Below, piece by piece: positions 47,401-59,200 of a stretch of 64,000 nucleotides of DNA. The notes below the pieces were generated by a model, which was not told the origin of the DNA, did not search any database, and saw nothing but the letters and a program-made list of their open reading frames with translations. Source of the stretch: Morinoia aosen (lineage: Eukaryota > Arthropoda > Malacostraca > Amphipoda > Talitridae). The stretch covers positions 50,471,602 to 50,535,601 of the forward strand of contig CM059563.1 of the NCBI GenBank assembly GCA_030386875.1, given 5' to 3'. Numbering within the stretch: position 1 is the stretch's first letter; each line of letters begins with the position of its first letter. The translations under genes and the position numbers were made by a program.

Positions 47401-50400
47401 TCTGTGTCGCTTCTTCACTACTTCAACGGTGGCTTCTGTGTCGCTACTTCACTACTTCAACGGCGGCTTCTGTGTCGCTACTTCACTACTTCAACGGCGG
47501 CTTCTGTGTCGCTACTTCTCTACTTCGAGGCCGGCTTGTGTCGCCACTCAGCTACTTCAACAGCGGCTTCTGTGTAGCTACTTCGCTACTTCAACGGCGG
47601 CTTCTGTGTCTCGACTTCTCTACTTCAACGGCGGCTTCTGTGTCGCTACTTCACTACTTCAACGGCGGCTTCTGTGTCGCTACTTCTCTACCTCAACGGC
47701 GGCTTCTGTGTCGCTTCTTCACTACTTCAACGGTGGCTTCTGTGTCGCTACTTCACTACTTCAACGGCGGCTTCTGTGTCGCTACTTCTCTACTTCAACG
47801 GCGGCTTCTGTGTCGCTACTTCTCTACTTCAACGGCGGCTTCTGTGTCGCTACTTCTCTACTTCAACGGCGGCTTCTGTGTCGCTACTTCTCTACTTCAA
47901 CGGCGGCTTCTGTGTCGCTACTTCTCTACTTCAACGGCGGCTTCTGTGTCGCTACTTCTCTACTGCAACGGCGGCTTCTGTGTCGCTACTTCTCTACTTC
48001 AACGGCGGCTTCTGTGTCGCTACTTCTCTACTTCAACGGCGGCTTCTGTGTCGCTACTTCTCTACTTCAACAGCGGCTTCTGTGTCGCCACTCTGCTACT
48101 TCAACGGCGGCTTCTGTGTCGCCACTCTGCTTCTTCAACGGCGGCTTCTGTGTCGCCACTCTGCTACATCAACGGCGGCTTCTGTGTCGCCACTCAGCTA
48201 CTTCAACGGCGGCTTCTGTGTCGATACTTCAACGGCGGCTTCTGTGTTGCTACTTCTCTACTCCAACGGCGGCTTCTGTGTCGCCACTGTGCTACTTCAG
48301 CGGCTGCTTCTGGGTCGCTTCTTCACTACTTCAACAGCGGCTTCTGGGTCGCTTCTTCACTACTTCAACAGCGGCTTCTGGGTCGCTTCTTCACTACTTC
48401 AACAGCGGCTTCTGTGTCGCTTCTTCACTACTTCAACGGCCGCTTCTGTGTCGCTACTTCTCTACTTCAACGGCGGCTTCTGTGTCGCCACTGCTACTTC
48501 AACGGCGGCTTCTGTGTCACCACTGCTACTTCAACGGCGGCTTCTGTGTCGCTAATTCAACGGCGGCTTCTGTGTCGCTACTTCGCTACTTCAACGGCGG
48601 CATCTGTGTCGCTACTTCGCTTCTTCAACGGCGGCTTCTGTGTCGCTACTTCGCTTTTTCAACGGCGGCTTCTCTGTCGCTACCTCGCTTTTTCAACGGC
48701 GGCTTCTGTGTCGCTACTTCACTACTTCAACGGCGGCTTCTGTGTCGCTACTTCTCTACTTCAACGACGGCTTCTGTGTCGCCACTGTGCCACTTCAACG
48801 GCTGCTTCTGGGTCGCTCCTTCACTACTTCAACGGCGGCTTCTGTGTTGCTACTCCTCTACTTCAAGGGCGGCTTCTGTGTCGTCACTCTGCTACTTCAA
48901 CGGCGGCTTCTGTGTCGCTACTTCGCTTCTTCAACGGCGGCTTCTGTGTCGCTACTTCGCTTCTTCAACGGCGGCTTCTGTGTCGCTACTTCTCTACTTC
49001 AACGGCGGCTTCTGTGTCGCTAATTCTCTACTTCAACGGCGGCTTCTGTGTCGCTACTGCTCTACTTCAACGGCGGCTTCTGTGTCGCTACTGTTCTACT
49101 TCAACGGCGGCTTCTGTGTTGCTACTTCTCTACTTCAACGGCGGCTTCTGTGTTGCTAATTCTCTACTTCAACGGCTGCTTCTGTGTCGCTTCTTCAATA
49201 CTTCAACGGCGGCTCTGTATTGCTACTTCTCTACTTCAACGGCGTCTTCTGTGTCGCCACTCTGCTACTTCAACGGCGGCTTCTGTGTCGCTACTTCGCT
49301 AACTCAGCGGCGGCTTCTGTGTCGCTACTTCAACGGCGGCTTCTGTGTCGCCACTCGGCTACTTCAACGGCGGCTTCTGTGTCGCTACTTCGCTACTCCA
49401 ACGGCGGCTTCTGTGTCGCTACTTCGCTACTCCAACGGCGGCTTCTTCAACGGCGGCTTCTGTGTCGCTACTTCGCTTCTTCAACGGCGGCTTCTGTGTC
49501 GCTACTTCGCTTCTTCTACGGCGGCTTCTGAGTCGCCACTCTGCTACTTCAACGGCGGCTTCTGTGTCGCTACTTTTCTACTTCAACGGCGGCTTCTGTG
49601 TCGCCACTGTGCTACTTCAACGGCTGTTTCTGTGTCGCTTCTTCACCACTTCAACGGCGGCTTCTGTGTCGCCACTCAGCTACTTCAACAGCGGCTTCTG
49701 TGTAGCTACTTCGCTACTTCAACGGCGGCTTCTGTGTCTCGACTTCTCTACTTCAACGGCGGCTTCTGTGTCTCGACTTCTCTACTTCAACGGCGGCTTT
49801 TGTGTCGCCACTCTGCTACTTCAACGGCGGCTTCTGTGTCGCTACTTCACTACTTCAACGGCGGCTTCTGTGTCGCTTCTTCACTACTTCAACGGCGGCT
49901 TCTGTGTCGCTTCTTCACTACTTCAACGGCGGCTTATGTGTCGCTACTCTTACTTCAAGGCCGGCTTCTGTGTCGCCACTCAGCTACTTCAACAGCGGCT
50001 TCTGTGTTGCTACTTCTCTACTTCAAGGCCGGCTTCTGTGTAGCTACTTCGCTACTTCAACGGCGGCTTCTGTGTCTCGACTTCTCTACTTCAACGGCGG
50101 CTTCTGTGTCTCGACTTCTCTACTTCAACGGCGGCTTCTGTGTCGCCACTCTGCTACTTCAACGGCGGCTTCTGTGTCGCCACTCTGCTACTTCAACGGC
50201 GGCTTCTGTGTCGCCACTCTGCTACTTCAACAGCGGCTTCTGTGTCGCCACTCTGCTACTTCAACGGCGGCTTCTGTGTCGCCACTCTGCTACTTCAACG
50301 GCGGCTTCTGTGTCGCTACTTCACTACTTCAAAGGCGGCTTCTGTGTCGCCTCTTCCACTGCGGCTTCTGTGTTACTACTTCTCTACTTTAACGGCGGCT

Positions 50401-50571
50401 TCTGTGTCGCTACTTCTCTACTTCAACGGCGGCTTCTGTGTCGCTAATTCTCTACTTCAACGGCGGCTTCCGTGTCGCTACTGCTCTACTTCAACGGCAG
50501 CTTCTGTGTCGCTACTGCTCTACTTGAACGGCGGCTTCTGTGTCGCCACTCTGCTGCTACTTCAACGGCGG
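44499..50571 (+). repeat. Marker-delimited array segment S8 (6,073 bp)
   Basis: This is the second copy of S6 in an approximately 11.8-kb tandem arrangement. Differences seen: a duplicated ccactcggctac monomer at about 45,226-45,290; loss of the 14-bp short monomer near 46,690 (present at about 34,846 as ggcttctcaacggcgg); no ttgctactcc patch; and a duplicated tcgacttctctac monomer at about 50,076-50,140. A run of nine ctacttctctac-type monomers at 47,783-48,088 has the same length as in S6 and the same internal ctgcaacgg variant, supporting recent common origin. Confidence 0.85.
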
Positions 50572-53288
50572 CTACTCGGTCGCTACTTCGCTTCTTCAAC
50601 GGCGGCTTCTGTGTCGCTACTTCGCTTCTTCAACGGCGGTTTCTGTGTCGCTACTTCGCTTCTTCAACGGCGGCTTCTGTGTCGCTACTTCGCTTCTTTA
50701 GCGGCGGCTTCTGTGTCGCTACTTCGCTTCTTTGGCGGCGGCTTCTGTGTCGCTACTTCGCTTCTTTAACGGCGGCTTCTGTGTCGCTACCTCGCTACTT
50801 AAACGGCGGCTTCTGTGTCGCCACTCAGCTACTTCAACGATGGCTTCTGTGTCACTACTTCACTACTTCAACGGCGGCTTCTGTGTCGCTACTTCTCCAC
50901 TTCAACGGCGGCTTCTGTGTCGCTACTTCTCTACTTCAACGGCGGCTTCTGTGTCGCTACTTCTCTACTTCAACGGCGGCTTCTGTGTCGCTACCTCGCT
51001 ACCTAAACGGCGGCTTCTGTGACGCCACTGTGCTACTTCAACGGCGGCTTCTGTGTCGCATCTTCAACGGCGGCTTATGTGTTGCTAATTCTCTACTGCA
51101 AGAGCTGCTTCTGTGTCGCTTCTTCACTACTGAAACGGCGGCTCTGTGTTGCTACTTCTCTACTTCAACGGCGTCTTCTGTGTCGCCACTCTGCTACTTC
51201 AACGGCGGCTTCTGTGTCGCTACTTCAACGGCGGCTTCTGTGTCGCTACTTCAACGGCGGCTTGTGTCGCTACTTCAACGGCGGCTTCTGTGTCGCCACT
51301 CGGCTACTTCAACGGCGGCTTCTGTGTCGCTATTTCGCTACTCCAACGGCGGCTTCTGTGTCGCTACTTCGCTTCTTCAACGGCGGCTTCTGTGTCGCTA
51401 CTTCGCTCTTCAACGGCGCCTTCTGAGTCGCCACTCTGCTACTTCAACGGCGGCTTCTGTGTCGCTACTTTTCTACTTCAACGGCGGCGTTTGTGTCGAC
51501 ACTGTGCTACTTCAACGGCCGTTTCTGTGTCGCTTCTTCACCACTTCAACGGCGGCTTCTGTGTTGCTACTTCTCTACTTCAAGGCCGGCTTCTGTGTCG
51601 CCACTCAGCTACTTCAACAGCGGCTTCTGTGTAGCTACTTCGCTACTTCAACGGCGGCTTCTGTGTCTCGACTTCTCTACTTCAACGGCGGCTTCTGTGT
51701 CGCCACTCTGCTACTTCAACGGCGGCTTCTGTGTCGCTACTTCACTACTTCAACGGCGGCTTCTGTGTCGCTTCTTCACTACTTCAACGGCGGCTTCTGT
51801 GTCGCTACTGCTCTACTTCAACGGCGGCTTCTGTGTCGCTACTGTTCTACTTCAACGGCGGCTTCTGTGTTGCTACTTCTCTACTTCAACGGCGGCTTCT
51901 GTGTTGCTTATTCTCTACTTCAACGGCTGCTTCTGTGTCGCTTCTTCAATACTTCAACGGCGGCTCTGTATTGCTACTTCTCTACTTCAACGGCGTCTTC
52001 TGTGTCGCCACTCTGCTACTTCAACGGCGGCTTCTGTGTCGCTACTTCGCTAACTCAGCGGCGGCTTCTGTGTCGCTACTTCAACGGCGGCTTCTGTGTC
52101 GCCACTCGGCTACTTCAACGGCGGCTTCTGTGTCGCTACTTCGCTACTCCAACGGCGGCTTCTGTGTCGCTACTTCGCTACTCCAACGGCGGCTTCTTCA
52201 ACGGCGGCTTCTGTGTCGCTACTTCGCTTCTTCAACGGCGGCTTCTGTGTCGCTACTTCGCTTCTTCTACGGCGGCTTCTGAGTCGCCACTCTGCTACTT
52301 CAACGGCGGCTTCTGTGTCGCTACTTTTCTACTTCAACGGCGGCTTCTGTGTCGCCACTGTGCTACTTCAACGGCTGTTTCTGTGTCGCTTCTTCACCAC
52401 TTCAACGGCGGCTTCTGTGTCGCCACTCAGCTACTTCAACAGCGGCTTCTGTGTAGCTACTTCGCTACTTCAACGGCGGCTTCTGTGTCTCGACTTCTCT
52501 ACTTCAACGGCGGCTTCTGTGTCTCGACTTCTCTACTTCAACGGCGGCTTTTGTGTCGCCACTCTGCTACTTCAACGGCGGCTTCTGTGTCGCTACTTCA
52601 CTACTTCAACGGCGGCTTCTGTGTCGCTTCTTCACTACTTCAACGGCGGCTTCTGTGTCGCTTCTTCACTACTTCAACGGCGGCTTATGTGTCGCTACTC
52701 TTACTTCAAGGCCGGCTTCTGTGTCGCCACTCAGCTACTTCAACAGCGGCTTCTGTGTTGCTACTTCTCTACTTCAAGGCCGGCTTCTGTGTAGCTACTT
52801 CGCTACTTCAACGGCGGCTTCTGTGTCTCGACTTCTCTACTTCAACGGCGGCTTCTGTGTCGCCACTCTGCTACTTCAACGGCGGCTTCTGTGTCGCCAC
52901 TCTGCTACTTCAACGGCGGCTTCTGTGTCGCCACTCTGCTACTTCAACAGCGGCTTCTGTGTCGCCACTCTGCTACTTCAACGGCGGCTTCTGTGTCGCC
53001 ACTCTGCTACTTCAACGGCGGCTTCTGTGTCGCTACTTCACTACTTCAAAGGCGGCTTCTGTGTCGCCTCTTCCACTGCGGCTTCTGTGTTACTACTTCT
53101 CTACTTTAACGGCGGCTTCTGTGTCGCTACTTCTCTACTTCAACGGCGGCTTCTGTGTCGCTAATTCTCTACTTCAACGGCGGCTTCCGTGTCGCTACTG
53201 CTCTACTTCAACGGCAGCTTCTGTGTCGCTACTGCTCTACTTGAACGGCGGCTTCTGTGTCGCCACTCTGCTGCTACTTCAACGGCGG
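50572..53288 (+). repeat. Marker-delimited array segment S9 (2,717 bp), short form
   Basis: This is the shortest marker-to-marker interval. Its first 1.2 kb matches 38,732 to about 39,950 (offset 11,840). Near 51,783-51,805 it jumps to sequence matching 49.06-50.57 kb (offset 2,751, then 2,717 after loss of one tcgacttctctac monomer). The result is a tandem repeat of about 2.7 kb spanning 49.06-54.5 kb. The simplest reading is unequal exchange between two misaligned copies about 2.7 kb apart, which deleted the middle of one segment and produced a short one. Confidence 0.84.
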
Positions 53289-56200
53289 CTACTCGGTCGC
53301 TACTTCGCTTCTTCAACGGCGGCTTCTGTGTCGCTACTTCGCTTCTTCAACGGCGGTTTCTGTGTCGCTACTTCGCTTCTTCAACGGCGGCTTCTGTGTC
53401 GCTACTTCGCTTCTTTAGCGGCGGCTTCTGTGTCGCTACTTCGCTTCTTTGGCGGCGGCTTCTGTGTCGCTACTTCGCTTCTTTGGCGGCGGCTTCTGTG
53501 TCGCTACCTCGCTACTTAAACGGCGGCTTCTGTGTCGCCACTCAGCTACTTCAACGATGGCTTCTGTGTCACTACTTCACTACTTCAACGGCGGCTTCTG
53601 TGTCGCTACTTCTCCACTTCAACGGCGGCTTCTGTGTCGCTACTTCTCTACTTCAACGGCGGCTTCTGTGTCGCTACTTCTCTACTTCAACGGCGGCTTC
53701 TGTGTCGCTACCTCGCTACCTAAACGGCGGCTTCTGTGACGCCACTGTGCTACTTCAACGGCGGCTTCTGTGTCGCATCTTCAACGGCGGCTTATGTGTT
53801 GCTAATTCTCTACTGCAAGAGCTGCTTCTGTGTCGCTTCTTCACTACTGAAACGGCGGCTCTGTGTTGCTACTTCTCTACTTCAACGGCGTCTTCTGTGT
53901 CGCCACTCTGCTACTTCAACGGCGGCTTCTGTGTCGCTACTTCAACGGCGGCTTCTGTGTCGCTACTTCAACGGCGGCTTGTGTCGCTACTTCAACGGCG
54001 GCTTCTGTGTCGCCACTCGGCTACTTCAACGGCGGCTTCTGTGTCGCTATTTCGCTACTCCAACGGCGGCTTCTGTGTCGCTACTTCGCTTCTTCAACGG
54101 CGGCTTCTGTGTCGCTACTTCGCTCTTCAACGGCGCCTTCTGAGTCGCCACTCTGCTACTTCAACGGCGGCTTCTGTGTCGCTACTTTTCTACTTCAACG
54201 GCGGCGTTTGTGTCGACACTGTGCTACTTCAACGGCCGTTTCTGTGTCGCTTCTTCACCACTTCAACGGCGGCTTCTGTGTTGCTACTTCTCTACTTCAA
54301 GGCCGGCTTCTGTGTCGCCACTCAGCTACTTCAACAGCGGCTTCTGTGTAGCTACTTCGCTACTTCAACGGCGGCTTCTGTGTCTCGACTTCTCTACTTC
54401 AACGGCGGCTTCTGTGTCGCCACTCTGCTACTTCAACGGCGGCTTCTGTGTCGCTACTTCACTACTTCAACGGCGGCTTCTGTGTCGCTTCTTCACTACT
54501 TCAACGGCGGCTTCTGTGTTGCTACTTCTCTACTTCAAGGCCGGCTTCTGTGTAGCTACTTCGCTACTTCAACGGCGGCTTCTGTGTCTCGACTTCTCTA
54601 CTTCAACGGCGGCTTCTGTATCGCCACTCTGCTACGTCAACGGCGGCTTCTGTGTCGCTACTTCGCTATTTCAACGGCGGCTTCTGTGTTGCTACTTCTC
54701 TACCTCAACGGCGGCTTCTGTGTCGCTACTTCTCTACCTCAACGGCGGCTTCTGTGTCGCTACTTCTCTACCTCAACGGCGGCTTCTGTGTCGCTTCTTC
54801 ACTACTTCAACGGTGGCTTCTGTGTTGCTACTTCACTACTTCAACGGTGGCTTCTGTGTCGCTACTTCACTACTTCAACGGTGGCTTCTGTGTCGCTACT
54901 TCACTACTTCAACGGCGGCTTCTGTGTCGCTACTTCTCTACTTCAACGGCGGCTTCTGTGTCGCTACTTCTCCACTTCAACGGCGGCTTCTGTGTCGCTA
55001 CTTCTCTACTTCAACAGCGGCTTCTTTGTCGCCACTCTGCTACTTCAACGGCGGCTTCTGTGTCGCCACTCTGCTTCTTCAACGGCGGCTTCTGTGTCGC
55101 CACTCAGCTACATCAACGGCGGCTTCTGTGTCGCCACTCTGCTACATCAACGGCGGCTTCTGTGTCGCCACTCTACTACTTCAACGGCGGCTTCTGTGTC
55201 GCTACTTCAACGGCGGCTTCTGTGTCGCTACTTCTCTACTTCAACGGCGGCTTCTGTGTCGCTACTTCTCTACTTCAACGGCGGCTTCTGTGTCGCCACT
55301 GCTACTTCAACGGCGGCTTCTGTGTCGCCACTGCTACTTCAACGGCGGCTTCTGTGTCGCCACTGCTACTTCAACGGCGGCTTCTGTGTCGCTACTGCTC
55401 TTTTTCAACGGCGGCTTCTGTGTCGCTACTTCGCTTGTTCAACGGCGGCTTCTGTGTCGCTACTTCGCTTGTTCAACGGCGGCTTCTGTGTCGCTACTTC
55501 GCTTCTTCAACGGCGGCTTCTCAACGGCGGCTTCTGTGTCGCCACTCTGCTAATTCAACGGCGGCTTCTGTGTCGCTAATTCAACGGCGGCTTCTGTGTC
55601 GCTACTTCGCTGCTTCAACGGCGGCATCTGTGTCGCTACTTCGCTTCTTCAACAGCGGCTTCTGTGTCGCTACTTCGCTTTTTCAACGGCGGCTTTTGTG
55701 TCGCTACTTCGCTTTTTCAACGGCGGCTTCTGTGTCGCTACTTCGCTGCTTCTACGGCGGCTTCTGTGTCGCTACTTCGCTTCTTCAACGGCGGCTTCTG
55801 TGTCGCTACTTCGCTTCTTCAACGGCGGCTTCTGTGTCGCTACTTCGCTTCTTCAACGGCGGCTTCTGTGTCGCTACTTCGCTTCTTCAACGGCGGCTTC
55901 TGTGTCGCTACTTCGCTTCTTCAACGGCGGCTTCTGTGTCGCTACTTCGCTTCTTCAACGGCGGCTTCTGTGTCGCTACTTCGCTTCTTCAACGGCGGCT
56001 TCTGTGTCGCTACTTCGCTTCTTCAACGGCGCCTTCTGAGTCGCCACTCTGCTACTTCAACGGCGGCTTCTGTGTCGCTACTTCACTACTTCAACAGCGG
56101 CTTCTGGGTCGCTTCTTCACTACTTCAACAGCGGCTTCTGTGTCGCTTCTTCACTACTTCAACGGCCGCTTCTGTGTCGCTACTTCTCTACTTCAACGGC

Positions 56201-59200
56201 GGCTTCTGTGTCGCCACTGCTACTTCAACGGCGGCTTCTGTGTCACCACTGCTACTTCAACGGCGGCTTCTGTGTCGCTAATTCAACGGCGGCTTCTGTG
56301 TCGCTACTTCGCTACTTCAACGGCGGCATCTGTGTCGCTACTTCGCTTCTTCAACGGCGGCTTCTGTGTCGCTACTTCGCTTTTTCAACGGCGGCTTCTG
56401 TGTCGCTACCTCGCTTTTTCAACGGCGGCTTCTGTGTCGCTACCTCGCTTTTTCAACGGCGGCTTCTGTGTCGCTACTTCACTACTTCAACGGCGGCTTC
56501 TGTGTCGCTACTTCTCTACTTCAACGACGGCTTCTGTGTCGCCACTGTGCCACTTCAACGGCTGCTTCTGGGTCGCTCCTTCACTACTTCAACGGCGGCT
56601 TCTGTGTTGCTACTCCTCTACTTCAAGGGCGGCTTCTGTGTCGTCACTCTGCTACTTCAACGGCGGCTTCTGTGTCGCTACTTCGCTTCTTCAACGGCGG
56701 CTTCTGTGTCGCTACTTCGCTTCTTCAACGGCGGCTTCTGTGTCGCTACTTCTCTACTTCAACGGCGGCTTCTGTGTCGCTAATTCTCTACTTCAACGGC
56801 GGCTTCTGTGTCGCTACTGCTCTACTTCAACGGCGGCTTCTGTGTCGCTACTGTTCTACTTCAACGGCGGCTTCTGTGTTGCTACTTCTCTACTTCAACG
56901 GCGGCTTCTGTGTTGCTAATTCTCTACTTCAACGGCTGCTTCTGTGTCGCTTCTTCAATACTTCAACGGCGGCTCTGTATTGCTACTTCTCTACTTCAAC
57001 GGCGGCTTCTGTGTCGCTACTTCGCTAACTCAGCGGCGGCTTCTGTGTCGCTACTTCAACGGCGGCTTCTGTGTCGCCACTCGGCTACTTCAACGGCGGC
57101 TTCTGTGTCGCTACTTCGCTACTCCAACGGCGGCTTCTGTGTCGCTACTTCGCTACTCCAACGGCGGCTTCTTCAACGGCGGCTTCTGTGTCGCTACTTC
57201 GCTTCTTCAACGGCGGCTTCTGTGTCGCTACTTCGCTTCTTCTACGGCGGCTTCTGAGTCGCCACTCTGCTACTTCAACGGCGGCTTCTGTGTCGCTACT
57301 TTTCTACTTCAACGGCGGCTTCTGTGTCGCCACTGTGCTACTTAAACGGCTGTTTCTGTGTCGCTTCTTCACCACTTCAACGGCGGCTTCTGTGTCGCCA
57401 CTCAGCTACTTCAACAGCGGCTTCTGTGTAGCTACTTCGCTACTTCAACGGCGGCTTCTGTGTCTCGACTTCTCTACTTCAACGGCGGCTTCTGTGTCGC
57501 CACTCTGCTACTTCAACGGCGGCTTCTGTGTCGCTACTTCACTACTTCAACGGCGGCTTCTGTGTCGCTTCTTCACTACTTCAACGGCGGCTTCTGTGTC
57601 GCTTCTTCACTACTTCAACGGCGGCTTATGTGTCGCTACTCTTACTTCAAGGCCGGCTTCTGTGTCGCCACTCAGCTACTTCAACAGCGGCTTCTGTGTT
57701 GCTACTTCTCTACTTCAAGGCCGGCTTCTGTGTAGCTACTTCGCTACTTCAACGGCGGCTTCTGTGTCTCGACTTCTCTACTTCAACGGCGGCTTCTGTG
57801 TCGCCACTCGGCTACTTCAACGGCGGCTTCTGTGTCGCTACTTCGCTACTTAAACGGCCGCTTCTGTGTCGCTACTTCACTACTTCAACGGCGGCTTCTG
57901 TGTCGCTACTTCTCTACCTCAACGGCGGCTTCTGTGTCTCGACTTCTCTACTTCAACGGCGGCTTCTGTGTCGCCACTCTGCTACTTCAACGGCGGCTTC
58001 TGTGTCGCTACTTCGCTACTTCAACGGCGGCTTCTGTGTTGCTACTTCACTACTTCAACGGCGGCTTCTGTGTCGCTACTTCTCTACCTCAACGGCGGCT
58101 TCTGTGTCGCTACTTCTCTACCTCAACGGCGGCTTCTGTGTCGCTTCTTCACTACTTCAACGGTGGCTTCTGTGTCGCTACTTCACTAATTCAACAGCGG
58201 CTTCTGTGTCGCTACTTCTCTACTTTAACGGCGGCTTCTGTGTCGCTACTTCTCTACTTCAACGGTGGCTTCTGTGTCGCTACTTCTCTACTTCAACAGC
58301 GGCTTCTTTGTCGCCACTCTGCTACTTCAACGGCGGCGTCTGTGTCGCCACTCTGCTTCTTCAACGGCGGCTTCTGTGTCGCCACTCTGCTTCTTCAACG
58401 GCGGCTTCTGTGTCGCCACTCTGCTACATCAACGGCGGCTTCTGTGTCGCCACTCTGCTACATCAACGGCGGCTTCTGTGTCGCCACTCTGCTACATCAA
58501 CGGCGGCTTCTGTGTCGCCACTCTGCTACTTCAACGGCGGCTTCTGTGTCGCTACTTCTCTACTTCAACTTCGGCTTCTGTGTCGCCACTGTGCTACTTC
58601 AGCGGCTGCTTCTGTGTCGCTTCTTCACCACTTCCACGGCGGCTTCTGTGTTGCTACTTCTCTACTTCAAGGCCGGCTTCTGTGTCGCCACTCAGCTACT
58701 TCAACAGCGGCTTCTGTGTAGCTACTTCGCTACTTCAACGGCGGCTTCTGTGTCTCGACTTCTCTACTTCAACGGCGGCTTCTGTGTCGCCACTCTGCTA
58801 CTTCAACCGCGGCTTCTGTGTCGCTACTTCACTACTTCAACGGCGGCTTCTGTGTCGCTACTTCGCTTTCTCAACGGCGGCATCTGTGTCGCTACTTCGC
58901 TTCTTCAACAGCGGCTTCTGTGTCGCTACTTCGCTTCTTCAACAGCGGCTTCTGTGTCGCTACTTCGCTTCTTCAACGGCGGCTTCTGTGTCGCTACTTC
59001 GCTTTTTCAACGGCGGCTTCTGTGTCGCTACTTCGCTTTTTCAACGGCGGCTTCTGTGTCGCTACTTCGCTTTTTCAACGGCGGCTTCTGTGTCGCTACT
59101 TCGCTTTTTCAACGGCGGCTTCTGTGTCGCTACTTCGCTTTTTCAACGGCGGCTTCTGTGTCGCTACTTCTCTACTTCAACGACGGCTTCTGTGTCGCCA

